64,000 nt of DNA from positions 372,001-436,000 of the forward strand of contig NZ_JAGSYI010000001.1 in NCBI RefSeq assembly GCF_025685625.1, given 5' to 3'. Below are positions 6,941-15,900 of the stretch, piece by piece. Position numbers and translations under genes: made by a program. The notes under the pieces are model-generated. The model ran no database searches. It was not told the origin of the DNA and saw nothing but the letters and a program-made list of their open reading frames with translations. The DNA is from Acidicapsa acidisoli. Lineage in GTDB: Bacteria; Acidobacteriota; Terriglobia; Terriglobales; Acidobacteriaceae. The stretch's first letter is position 1. Each line of letters begins with the position of its first letter.

Positions 6941-8388
6941 TTATCAAGGGGGGCAGCCGAGCCGGACCGGAACAACTCGCAAAGCACCTTCAGCGGCGCG
7001 ACACCAACGAGATGGTCGATATTCTCGAACTCCAGTCCCCGGCTCCCAATCTTGACGAGGCCTTGCGGGACTGGCAGACCCTGTCCGAGGGCACGCGCGG
7101 CCAGAAGGGTCTATATCACGTCAACATCGACCCGGCCGAAGGGTACGTCATGTCCCTGGAGCAGTGGGAGCGCTGCGTCGAGGTACTGGAAACGGAACTG
7201 GGTTTCGAGGGTCAGCCCCGCGCCGTCGTCATGCACCAGAAGCATAGCCGCCAGCACCTTCACGTCGTCTGGGCGCGGACCGACATCGACACGATGACGC
7301 TTCGGTCGGACAGCATGAATTATCCGGCTCATGAACGCGCCAGCAAGGCCATGGAACTTGAATTCGGCCACGAGCCGGTGCCCGGCAAGCACGCGAAACG
7401 GGACCGCGAAAAGCAGCCGGAATTCCCCAATGCCGCCGTCAATCATGCCGAATGGCAGCAGGCCCAGCGAACCGGCATCAACCCCGCTGAACGCAAAGAC
7501 CAGATCACCGCCCTCAAACAGGCCTCCGACAGCCCGCAAGCCTTCATGCGGGCCCTTGAAGAGCAGGGCTACATTCTCGCCAAGGGCGAGCGGCGCGATT
7601 TCGTCCTGGTCGATGCGGCTGGGGAGATCTACAGCCTGGCCCGCCAGATTCACGGAATGAAGGCCGCCGAACTCCGCGCGTACATGAAGGGCCTTGACCC
7701 TGAAATCCTCCCTACTGCCGAACAGGCAGCACAGCTCCAGCAGCAAATGCAAGACCAGAGAAAGCAAGTGGCAGAAAAGCAGGTCGAACCTGCTCCGCCC
7801 GAATCCGATCAACCCGAACCGGCACAACCCGCCGAACAAACAAAGGGTCTCTCTCCGGAGGAAATTCAGGCTATTCAAAAGGCCGTCGCCGACCGCCAAG
7901 CCCGCGAGGCGAGAGACATGCGCCAGCGTCAGGAGAACGAATACAACCACACCCGCGACGTCCTCGACGCCGAAATGGCCGAAAGTATCGGGCATTTTGA
8001 AGCCCGGCAGGAGGCGGAGCGCGCCCGCTTCGCGCGGGAGAACGCACCGGTCGCCGGTGTTGACCGCGCTATCGACAGATTCCAGCGACGGTGGAATCCA
8101 GAGCTTGTCCAGGAACGCGACGCGGAGCGCGAACGCCGCCAGCAGGAGATGGAGAACCGGCTAACGAAAGAGCACGCGGACTATGCCGCGCAACTGAAGC
8201 AGACAAGGGACCTCGACCTTGAAAACCTTGCAGAGCGGCACGCGCAGCAACTCCGCGACCATGCGCAACAAACCGCAGAGGACCTCGCCCGCTACATCCG
8301 CGAGCAGGAAACCGCCCGCCGTCTCCGCGCCGAGATCAAGGAACGTACCATGGACGGCCCTGAATGGCCGCCGCCGCTCACACGATAA
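6937..8388 (+). CDS. MOBP-type relaxase (VirD2/MobA-like mobilisation nuclease)
   Basis: Nicks oriT and stays covalently bound to the 5' end of the transferred strand. The N-terminal 115 residues hold the metal-binding motif: H100, H103, then RQHLHVVW with H107 and H109, as in the HxHxxW motif III of VirD2-like relaxases. A catalytic Tyr is not certain; Tyr60 (GLYHVNI) is a candidate, though motif I usually lies closer to the N-terminus. From about residue 265 the protein is a Gln/Glu/Arg-rich coiled coil to the end, which could be the accessory-binding and secretion-signal region. It lacks a helicase or primase domain. Length 483 is normal for a mobilisation relaxase. Confidence 0.88.
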   Translation: MIIKGGSRAGPEQLAKHLQRRDTNEMVDILELQSPAPNLDEALRDWQTLSEGTRGQKGLYHVNIDPAEGYVMSLEQWERCVEVLETELGFEGQPRAVVMHQKHSRQHLHVVWARTDIDTMTLRSDSMNYPAHERASKAMELEFGHEPVPGKHAKRDREKQPEFPNAAVNHAEWQQAQRTGINPAERKDQITALKQASDSPQAFMRALEEQGYILAKGERRDFVLVDAAGEIYSLARQIHGMKAAELRAYMKGLDPEILPTAEQAAQLQQQMQDQRKQVAEKQVEPAPPESDQPEPAQPAEQTKGLSPEEIQAIQKAVADRQAREARDMRQRQENEYNHTRDVLDAEMAESIGHFEARQEAERARFARENAPVAGVDRAIDRFQRRWNPELVQERDAERERRQQEMENRLTKEHADYAAQLKQTRDLDLENLAERHAQQLRDHAQQTAEDLARYIREQETARRLRAEIKERTMDGPEWPPPLTR

Positions 8389-8792
8389 GCGGCTCTGGCT
8401 TCCTGCGACCAGAGCTGAGCCGCTTCATTAACCAGGTTGCACAGGTTCGCCCGCCGATATCTCGTTTCGCGAAGGCTACCGCTGCGCACATGCCGCCGAC
8501 GCCGGATATTTTCGCATCGCGGTTCTTAGCGAAACCGACAACCACACCTGCGGAAGTCGTCTGCACGCCTGACCAGTCTCGCTTCCTGCCATCGAAAATG
8601 CTGAGCCGCTTCATTCATCAGGTTGTACAGGCACGCCCGCAGATCATTACCCGATTCCTGAAGAGCATGGCTGCTCTCATGCCGCCGATGCCGACTCTCT
8701 TCCCGTCGCGCTTTTTCTCAAAACCACGAGCACCTCTCCGGCACCTTCGCCCCCACTGGCCGAGCGGAAAGCCCAGAGGCCCCGACCTCTGA
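8364..8792 (+). CDS. Hypothetical protein with two internal 41-residue repeats; probably frameshifted
   Basis: Starts inside the end of the relaxase gene (25-base overlap). Residues 18-58 and 80-121 are diverged direct repeats: LSRFINQVAQVRP and LSRFIHQVVQARP, then SRF or TRF, AHMPPTPDIF and ALMPPMPTLF, and SRFLAKP and SRFFSKP. Repeat identity is kept better in protein than in DNA, which argues for a translated gene. After SKP the frame gives 21 Arg/Pro-rich residues and stops. One base out of frame (from 8720) the DNA stays open to 8971. It continues in the style of repeat 1 (TTSTSPAP), then a Pro/Arg linker and a hydrophobic segment IIFTDTAIAVFVLLFLP, which could be a membrane helix. The real product may be about 200 residues. 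Function unknown. Confidence 0.5.
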   Translation: MAAAAHTISGSGFLRPELSRFINQVAQVRPPISRFAKATAAHMPPTPDIFASRFLAKPTTTPAEVVCTPDQSRFLPSKMLSRFIHQVVQARPQIITRFLKSMAALMPPMPTLFPSRFFSKPRAPLRHLRPHWPSGKPRGPDL

Positions 8793-9049
8793 CGCCGATC
8801 ATCTTCACGGACACCGCCATCGCGGTCTTTGTCCTTCTGTTTCTGCCCCCCCGCCTCCAGTCGTTTTTTCTCCCCTTCCATCATCCCTCGGACTTTTTTT
8901 GGCCTTTTACCAGAGCCGTGCTCCCCGTCAAGGGTCTTGCGATGAACTCCGGCTGCGCCTCCGCCCTGTGACGGGTCCGCTCCGCTCTAAAAGCTGGCCT
9001 CCGTTCCGAGGGATTTCGGAAAGAAAAAACTTTGATGGAGGAAAAGACA

Positions 9050-9982
9050 ATGCAGAAAACAGATGCAACAGATCGTCAGGACGTTTACACGCGCATTACC
9101 GCGCAGATCGTGGCCAACCTTGAAAAGGGCGTACGCCCTTGGGTAAAACCATGGAACGCCGAACACGCCGCAGGCCGGATTACCCGCCCGCTGCGCCACA
9201 ACGGCCAGCCCTACAGCGGCATCAACATTCTCTCGCTCTGGATGTCCGCGACAGCCCAGAATTTCGCCGCGCCTATCTGGATGACCTTTCGCCAGGCCGT
9301 CGAACTCGACGCGCACGTCCGCAAAGGGGAGAAAGGCTCGCTCGTTGTTTATGCCAACAGCATCACGCGCACCGAGCACGACGACAAGACCGGCGAGGAT
9401 ATCGAGCGCGAAATCCCGTACATGAAGGGTTACACCGTCTTCAACGTCGAACAGATCGACGGCTTGCCGGAAATCTACTACGCGAAGGCAGAATCCACGC
9501 TCGACCCCGTGGCCCGTATCGATCATGCCGAGAGATTCCTTCACGCCACCGGCGCAAAAATCGCTCACGGCGGCAACCGCGCTTATTACAGCCTCTCGAC
9601 CAACACCGTGCAGATGCCGCCGTTCGAATCTTTCGGTGATGCCGACAGCTATTATTCAACGCTCGCGCATGAGCTGACCCACTGGACGGGCTCCAAAAAC
9701 CGCCTCGACCGTGACTTCGGCGGCCACCGCTTCGGCAGCAACGCCTATGCTCAGGAAGAATTGGTCGCTGAATTGGGCGCTGCTTTTCTCTGTGCCGATC
9801 TCGAACTGGCGCCGGAGCCCCGCGAAGATCACGCCGCCTACATCGCTAGCTGGCTGGAGGTTCTGCAGAACGACAGCCGCGCCATCTTCACCGCCGCCGC
9901 GCACGCGCAGAAGGCCGCTGATTTCATCCACAAATTCAGCGCGAGCACCGCAGAAGAAGTCGAGGAGTCCCGTGCGGCTTAA
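9050..9982 (+). CDS. ardC: ArdC-like antirestriction / ssDNA-binding protein with zincin domain
   Basis: ArdC-type proteins bind the incoming single strand and protect plasmid DNA from restriction during establishment. The N-terminal part (about residues 5-130; QDVYTRITAQIVANLEKGVRPWVKPW) is the ssDNA-binding ArdC domain. The C-terminal part is a metalloprotease-like domain with AHELTHWTG (HExxH near residue 207) and a downstream Glu in EELVAELGAAFL. The frame opens at a TTG (9032), but ATG 9050 has GGAGG (9037-9041) eight bases upstream and is the likely start. It follows the relaxase operon in the same direction and fits the lead-region functions of a conjugative element. Confidence 0.88.
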   Translation: MQKTDATDRQDVYTRITAQIVANLEKGVRPWVKPWNAEHAAGRITRPLRHNGQPYSGINILSLWMSATAQNFAAPIWMTFRQAVELDAHVRKGEKGSLVVYANSITRTEHDDKTGEDIEREIPYMKGYTVFNVEQIDGLPEIYYAKAESTLDPVARIDHAERFLHATGAKIAHGGNRAYYSLSTNTVQMPPFESFGDADSYYSTLAHELTHWTGSKNRLDRDFGGHRFGSNAYAQEELVAELGAAFLCADLELAPEPREDHAAYIASWLEVLQNDSRAIFTAAAHAQKAADFIHKFSASTAEEVEESRAA

Positions 9983-9991
9983 CATCGTCCG

Positions 9992-10020
9992 CGCTAGCGG
10001 GCAGGTTCTGCCCGCTAGCG
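9992..10020. terminator. Perfect 13-bp hairpin between convergent genes
   Basis: CGCTAGCGGGCAG and CTGCCCGCTAGCG are separated by a 3-base loop. It begins nine bases after the ardC-like stop, and the right arm contains the stop codon of the minus-strand gene at 10,015-10,374. No T tract follows on either strand, so it is only terminator-like; placement suggests a bidirectional transcript end. Confidence 0.6.
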
Positions 10021-10374
10021 ACTCCCCAGAAACTTGCTGGCAACAATGGCGCGGGCGCTTTCATCACTCCAGAGAAGGCGGTCCGGCTTGCCGCGCTCAA
10101 TCGTGCGCCGCTTGCGACGGAGATTCTCGCCCTTCGGCAGAAGGGCAACCTTGCGGCCTGGTATTCTCTCGCTCGACAGGACGCAGTCGCGGGTCAGCAG
10201 GAAGACCCATCCTTCCGCATCTTCCCGAAGCACTTCGGCTGTCACGACGCGCTCGCCGACATTTACCGCACGGGCGTTTCGCCTGCGGCTGCGCTTTTCC
10301 CACACGCTTTCTTTCCAGCGGACCACATCCGCTGCGATAAATCCGCTGCCGCAAGGAACCCACTTCACCGTCAT
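10015..10374 (-). CDS. Conserved-looking hypothetical protein of mobile elements
   Basis: 119 residues, basic, starting MTVKWVPCGSGFIAADVVRW and ending ASKFLGSR. The middle reads GERVVTAEVLRED and GWVFLLTRDCVL, a compact beta-rich pattern, followed by GRKVALLPKGENLRRKRRTI. Proteins of this design are, as I recall, common next to antirestriction genes on integrative elements, with no known role. It converges on ardC with a shared hairpin. The other strand and frames in this region are poorer. Confidence 0.6.
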   Translation of the reverse strand: MTVKWVPCGSGFIAADVVRWKESVWEKRSRRRNARAVNVGERVVTAEVLREDAEGWVFLLTRDCVLSSERIPGRKVALLPKGENLRRKRRTIERGKPDRLLWSDESARAIVASKFLGSR

Positions 10375-10488
10375 GTTTTCCGCCCTTCCGTTCGGTCCTC
10401 ACCCAGAGAAGCGCATTTACGCCTTCCAGGCAAGGATTCAAAGGCTATGGGAGCGTGATGGTTAGGATGTGAGAAGGGCTCCACAGGA

Positions 10489-10515
10489 AGGCAAAACCTC
10501 ATGGAGGTTTTGCCT
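10489..10515 (+). terminator. 12-bp stem hairpin near the end of element 1
   Basis: AGGCAAAACCTC-ATG-GAGGTTTTGCCT, a perfect 12-bp stem with a 3-base loop, followed by CTTCTTTACA. It lies 84 bases before the tRNA-Leu fragment. The moderate T content after the stem supports an intrinsic terminator reading rightward. The AT-rich 80 bases between it and the tRNA fragment hold no gene. Confidence 0.6.
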
Positions 10516-10598
10516 CTTCTTTACACATCTACTTACACACTTTCACATTTATCAGAATTAAGTATTTTAAAATGAGCTATATATAGGCATACAAAAGG

Positions 10599-10655
10599 GA
10601 CTCAAAATCCGCCGATCGCAAGGTCGTGGGGGTTCGACCCCCCCTCCCGGCACCA
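10599..10655 (+). repeat. Attachment site: 3' half of tRNA-Leu(CAA), copy 1
   Basis: Begins at the anticodon loop (GACTCAAAATCC, anticodon CAA), continues through a variable region and the T arm (GGGGGTTCGACCCCC) and ends in the acceptor strand CCCGGCACCA with encoded CCA. The 5' half of the tRNA is absent: the bases upstream do not pair with the acceptor or anticodon stem. This is what a tyrosine integrase leaves when an element enters the 3' end of a tRNA gene. It marks the end of element 1 and the left end of element 2; the intact tRNA gene is presumably left of the window. Confidence 0.75.
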
Positions 10656-10680
10656 ACAAAACAAAGAGCTTAAATTGAAT

Positions 10681-10705
10681 TGGCCTCTCGAAATCGGAGA
10701 GGCCA
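10681..10705. terminator. 9-bp hairpin inside the left end of element 2
   Basis: TGGCCTCTC and GAGAGGCCA flank a 7-base loop. It sits between the tRNA fragment and the tandem 12-mers and is followed by AAAAATC on the plus strand. It could be an intrinsic terminator for minus-strand transcripts leaving the element or part of the recombination site structure. Confidence 0.4.
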
Positions 10706-10712
10706 AAAATCG

Positions 10713-10736
10713 TTTGGTGGCTGTTTTGGTGGCTGT
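10713..10736 (+). promoter_or_regulatory. Tandem 12-mers, candidate integrase arm-type sites (left end)
   Basis: Two perfect adjacent copies of TTTGGTGGCTGT, 57 bases inside the left tRNA fragment. A matching tandem pair (one mismatch in each copy) lies inside the right end at 22,768-22,791. Repeated short motifs flanking a core on both sides in the circular form are the layout of lambda- and P4-type attP sites. The rest of the gap up to 10,971 holds a CGCAGCCGA/TCGGCTGCG dyad (10,852-10,888) and no gene. Confidence 0.6.
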
Positions 10737-10971
10737 TGGTTGCGACAGTGACCTGCCATGAACAACAAGCGCACCGAAACGAAGGCAGCTCGTGTTTCGC
10801 CGCGCGCTACCCTTTGCGCAACACTGAAAGTTAGCGCTGAGAAACTCCCCGCGCAGCCGACGTATTACTAAGAATTCAATCGGCTGCGGGTCTCAGCCCC
10901 CCAGAATTTCAGCGGATCGCGGCCGGAGTTCCGCTTGCCGCGATCTTCGGACACCCGAACTCGATCTTGCT

Positions 10972-12906
10972 CTATGTTTCATCGAACGCGGCGTCGTGAT
11001 AGAGGATGTTCCACAAGGGCATGCCTCCTCCCGCCGTACGGAACCTAAATCGTTCCGGACGTTCCACCGGCCTTTGCGCCAATGGAACTTCAGCGATCGA
11101 GATGCAGTCGGGCATACGGCGTTGCAATCCATGCACACAGATTTCTTCGACAAAGCAAAGCATTCTATCTGTCACGAATTTTGTGAAGTCCGAGACCGAT
11201 CGTGCCATGATCCCGGGCTCAATTACGACAACACGTCCTTCCTCGATCCGGTACTGAACCCGCGGCACCGACCAGAAATTGTGCTCCATATCATTACGCA
11301 CTGAGTTAAGCATGTCTGACCAGGTCCTTGCCTTCCGGCAATAGTTGGCAAGGTAAGGGTCGCTTCCATCCAACGCGGTGACACCATTGAGAAATGTCGA
11401 TTCCTTCTTGAAGAAGAAGCCGATATCGATCTGCAGTGCCTTTGCCGCTTCCTTCATCCCGGTCAGCATGACTCGGTTCGAGGAATTGAGAAACGACTCC
11501 ACTAGTTGCCGAAGGTCCTTATCGATCGGTTCATCCACATGGATGGTACGGCCGTCGATTCGAATTCCAACCCCTCGCTCGATCTTGGATCGGTGATCGG
11601 TAAGGAGCTCGCCAATCTCGCGCGCAAGATCTCTCACGGTAATGCTCGACATAAGCACAAGCTCATAAGGCTTTTCGAAGGCTTCGATATCTGCTTTCGT
11701 CTCCAAGGCCGACTTTCGAAGATCGAGGATATTGAGAAACAACCTCGCCATGAAGGGACTTGCTGTCCCCTCGTCGGCCATCTTCGTCACCGTCCAGCTT
11801 GGCTGTTCGCGCTTGAAGATGACGTTGGATTGTCGATTGAATCTCGCAAGCATCACCTCGAACTGAGGCCGCCCGATCGGGAGAATACTGGAGATCGTCC
11901 CGTCTGGCGTTTTCATTTGCTGGGGCGGTCGGTCCATCTTACCGAGAAGCACGATGAACGGCATCAGCGGGAGATCGCCGTAGACACGAATCGCCGCTCC
12001 GCCTAGCCATGGAACGAACTGCACTCGTGAGAGTAGCTTGCCCTTTTGGTCCTCAACTCGATACGGCATAAGTTGTAGTCCGTACCCACGGTCCTGCCGC
12101 ATCTCATCCGGCACTGGAACGAGATGATCCGTCGCGTCGAACATATAAGCTCGGATGTTCACTGCGATCCGAGGAACGCCTTCCATCAGCATCTGATTGG
12201 TCGGAAGTGAGGTCTTTCTAGAAAAACATCCGAGGTGCATGAAAAGAAAGCCGCAGGTTCGATTGAAGGTATACGTTCCCGGAGAGCTCACCACCACGTG
12301 GACGTACATTGCGAACTGCATTGCCCCTGTTTTGTTGGGCAGGATGAAATCCCCACCGATCTTGCCGCCTTCGAACTGAACAGCGTAGTTAATCAGCCCG
12401 AGCGAAAGTACGGAGACGGCATCCGCCCATCTCGTTGATGGGATACTGGCATTCAGAGTCGCGATCGCGTCGACGAGCTGTTCCAGAGGACGGTCGCAGT
12501 CACACGCGACGATCATCCCAACAGGCACGTGATGCCACCCTTCGATCGAGTCCGTATCGTGGCCTGGAAGCGCTTTGATTTTGCCGATCGGCGCATATCC
12601 GTCCGCCAACGACGCTTCATTCAAGCTTTGCGTCACATGGAGAACACCGGCCACGGCTTCAGGGGCCACATACTGCGGCGCACCCTCCAGCTCTGCCAAT
12701 GCCGTTGTATAAATGAGGAGCGCCGGCTCCATTAGAACCTCGCCGGTCTCGCCTCTGACGCCTACGAACCCAACACGAAAACCCGGGCTCAGCATCGGTT
12801 CAAGAGTTGCGCAAAGTTGCTGGGCGAGGTCATCCCCCGCATCTCGACATCGTTCGAGAAGTGAACATCCGAGTTTGTGAAAGGTTTCCGTGAGTGAGAC
12901 TGCCAT
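10972..12906 (-). CDS. Unknown protein with C-terminal HEPN-type RNxxxH motif; second gene of a candidate defence pair
   Basis: ATG 12,906 (MAVSLTETFHK) has AGAGGAAG upstream and gives 644 residues; the open frame runs back to 12,966 and would overlap the preceding gene. It follows that gene by 44 bases on the same strand. Residues about 130-300 are a compact mixed alpha/beta region (MIVACDCDRPLEQLVDAI, VVLS-like VSVLSLGLINYAVQF) that I cannot assign; it has some look of DUF6602-like proteins. Near the C-terminus a long helix contains SVRNDMEHNFW, that is R-N-x-x-x-H (Arg537, His542), the active-site signature of HEPN ribonucleases, followed by a second helix (DFTKFVTDRMLCFVEEI). No signal peptide. 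The HEPN reading is an inference from the motif only. Confidence 0.6.
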   Translation of the reverse strand: MAVSLTETFHKLGCSLLERCRDAGDDLAQQLCATLEPMLSPGFRVGFVGVRGETGEVLMEPALLIYTTALAELEGAPQYVAPEAVAGVLHVTQSLNEASLADGYAPIGKIKALPGHDTDSIEGWHHVPVGMIVACDCDRPLEQLVDAIATLNASIPSTRWADAVSVLSLGLINYAVQFEGGKIGGDFILPNKTGAMQFAMYVHVVVSSPGTYTFNRTCGFLFMHLGCFSRKTSLPTNQMLMEGVPRIAVNIRAYMFDATDHLVPVPDEMRQDRGYGLQLMPYRVEDQKGKLLSRVQFVPWLGGAAIRVYGDLPLMPFIVLLGKMDRPPQQMKTPDGTISSILPIGRPQFEVMLARFNRQSNVIFKREQPSWTVTKMADEGTASPFMARLFLNILDLRKSALETKADIEAFEKPYELVLMSSITVRDLAREIGELLTDHRSKIERGVGIRIDGRTIHVDEPIDKDLRQLVESFLNSSNRVMLTGMKEAAKALQIDIGFFFKKESTFLNGVTALDGSDPYLANYCRKARTWSDMLNSVRNDMEHNFWSVPRVQYRIEEGRVVVIEPGIMARSVSDFTKFVTDRMLCFVEEICVHGLQRRMPDCISIAEVPLAQRPVERPERFRFRTAGGGMPLWNILYHDAAFDET

Positions 12907-12950
12907 ACGTGTGCTTCCTCTTGCGTCCCCTTCCATCTGCTTGCCGCGCC

Positions 12951-15900
12951 TTAATACGCACGCCAATCGTTGCGTTCCGCTTCATCGTCAAAGTCGCGTG
13001 CGTGGGTTTCGTAGCTCCTGGCAATCTCGCGCAGCATGGCGGAGGTACGGGGATAGTCGAGCTTGGTCGACTCAGCCCAGCCCTTGTAACGCTGTGCAAT
13101 GTCACGCTCTTGATTTCCCCCGTCCAACATTCCCCGAGACGTGACGCCCCGGCTGCTGTGCACGCCGATGATGATTCCCGTTTCGAGCTTGGAGTTCCGC
13201 ATGGTTTCAATGACGTCACGTACGGTCGGGTGCGGCCAGACACCATCCCTTCCTGCTGGTGAGTGAGAGAGCAGCTTTCCGATGTACTCGTCGCCGATGG
13301 CACCGCGTTCCGCCTGGACAGCAAGACGATGGGCTGCCTCAACCCATTCCTCCAGAACGCTAGCGTCGATCTCCCCCTTATCTTCACCGGGAAGCTGGCC
13401 CCAAGATTCCAGCAAACGCCATGCTTGTGAAGCGACGGCTTTTTCCTGCGGGGTGGGCGTGTAGTCTGGCGATGCTTCTCTCGACGAAGCGCGGAACACA
13501 GCAGAAAGCACTTCGACAAAGAACTGCGGACGCGACGACATGAAGCGGTGCAGCATCTTCGCGGGTCGCTCGGAGTGCTCCAAGACTGCGAGGTACTGCC
13601 ACTCCAGCAGCGCAATCTCATCCTCACTCACGGCGCTGTCTGTTTCGAGTTGGGTGAACAGATGTGCGACTCCCCACTGGAACATGACCGCGTCATTGCC
13701 TCCGGTTGGCAACGGGTCGCCTGTCGCTGCATGCAAGACGCGCAGGATCGTTTCCGTGCCGATAGCAGAGGAATCGCTCGCGATCCCCTCAACGACTTCG
13801 GGTGCACGATCGGCTGCCACCATCTGTGTGATCGCGTATTCCATATCGTCAGTGCTCTGGTTATGAACGAAGAAGGTAGTGTCCTTCCAGTACGACGCTT
13901 TGATGCTGTCTCCCAACGCCGCTGCAGAATCCCAGGTGCTCCGCTGGGAAGGGAGGGCCAGCAACAATTCGACGATGGCGGCTTCCGGCAGCCCTTTCAT
14001 AACTGCGGCCTCCAGAATATTGCGTGCCCATGCCTCCTTCTCCTCGTGGAAACGTGCTGCAGCGAGCCCCTTCACGAAGCCGCGGCCGCCCGGCGCAGCA
14101 CCGCCGAGCGTATTGAGCAGTGCCTGGTCCGCATCCGCCTTGGAGCTCGCGATCAATCCGTACGCCAGACCCACTTGGAAGGGATTCTCCGCGAGGCTCA
14201 CCAGTCGATACAACGCATCCATGCCGTGATCTCGAATGAGGGCCTGAACGGCCTGCTGCTGGAGTTCCATGAGTTCCTTCTCCCGCCGCCTCCAGTCCTG
14301 ATCGCGTCCGCTCAGAAGAGGAACACCATTCCCGAAAAGCCAACTACGCTGCAAGATGGGATCGCTCGGTGAGAACTGTCCATAGATGCTCTCCACGCGA
14401 TCAATTTCTTCGGCAGGAAGCGCCCAATCGGTGTTGGGGAACGAACGATGATGGCCGATGAACCGGCGCAGGCCCGTCCAAATCTTGATCCGATCCTCGT
14501 CTTTCTGAATTGACGCTGTGGTCTCGGAAAGCTTTGACCAGGCCGCAGCGCGGATATCGGGGGGCAGCGAACCGAGGTGCTCGATGAGCCCGGCCCAACG
14601 CGCCGGATCGACTCCTGCATTCGCGATGAGCAGCGCGGTGAGCGCGCGCGTTGCACGATCGATCAGGCCATAGGTGACGGGTTCGGTCTTGTCTTCCGAG
14701 AAGTCTCGCCACCGCGGCTTGGGGTTGTGGCTGCCCGTATCGTAGGTCTTCGGCAAGATCGCGAGAATGAGATCCCAAGCTGCCTTCGGCTCCACTCTGA
14801 GGAGTCGTTCGATGACCCTAAGCCTCTGGTAGAGCGTTGCATGCGTCTGCGGCAACCAAATTAGGAAGATCGATCGCAGTGACACTGCAGGACGGTTGGC
14901 CCATCGTCCACCCGGATCGAGCACGGCGAGCCGAGCGAGAAGTTCAGACGCTCGTGCGAGATACTTCGTGCTCCATGCCAGGGTCTCCAAGGCCCAGAGC
15001 AAGTTGCTGTGATAGGCTCGGCCCATCAAAGGTCCCGCATCTTCTTTGAACAGCTCCATCACGGGCTGATCTGGCTCTGCGAGACTGTCTTCGACCTCCG
15101 CCATAAAGGTTTCCGGAGAGACCTCGGCCAACATACGGAGTTCATCCGAGATCGACCACCAGCGGCTCTTGTTGGCTCTGTTTAGCAGATCGCGAACGAC
15201 GCGATCCGCGTAGACATTCGCCGAGGGTACGGCAGTTACCTGCTCGCCGTACATAGCCAGCAGCAGAAGTGTTTCTGTAATGCCAGACTTTAGCCACGAG
15301 GAGTATTTCGGGGTGCGTCCCCGAATATCCGCAAACCAGCGTTCACCCGAGTCCATGTCGAACCGGGGATCGGTCTCGCCGAGCACCTGCTTCGCCACGT
15401 CAACGAAGCGCTCGAGTTCACTCTTGCTGAGCAGATGCGCGAGCCGGAACCATGCGTCGAACGGGGATGCGAGCTTCCAGGTCATGCCAGCATGGCGAAG
15501 CGGGGTGTCACCCACGGCAGCCCAGCCGGGGAACAGCGCTTCCAGGTCTGCAAAGGCCTTGCCCGACAGAGTCTCCAGGGCCCTCCGGTCGCCTTCCGAA
15601 CTCGTGTCCCACGCCCCGGCGAGGAGAAGAGGTAGTATAAGTTTTCCGGTTTCTCCACTTGCCCAATCGGGATGCGATGCGATCGTCGTCGTTGGAATGA
15701 GCCGGCGAAGAATGGTCAGTTTTCGTGCAGAGTCGCGGGTCAGCGCGGTAGCACGGTCGTCCGTGAACCCCATCACGACGAGAGCATCCTTGAACACCTC
15801 CGGGTCAGGCCGCGACAGACTGTTCAACAAGTCTGAGGTTCCCACCTGAGAGCCGTGAGCAATCAGGAGATGGTGGCCCTGCTGCATCAACTCGGTCGCG

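Noticed and set aside
7111-7995. 294-residue minus-strand frame opposite the relaxase gene
   Set aside because: Fully inside the relaxase gene, which has clear motifs; the antisense product is Leu/Gly/Val-rich without domains.
10517-10560. DnaA boxes or replication origin in the AT-rich stretch with TTACACA repeats
   Set aside because: The motifs (TTTACACAT, CTTACACAC) differ from TTATCCACA at key positions and no replication gene is near.
10599-10655. A functional tRNA gene
   Set aside because: No 5' acceptor strand, D arm or matching anticodon-stem strand precedes it; only the 3' half exists.
12830-13627. Overlapping 265-residue minus-strand frame at the end of the giant gene
   Set aside because: Same strand, other frame than the giant protein and Ser/Thr/Arg-rich; typical shadow of a long real gene.
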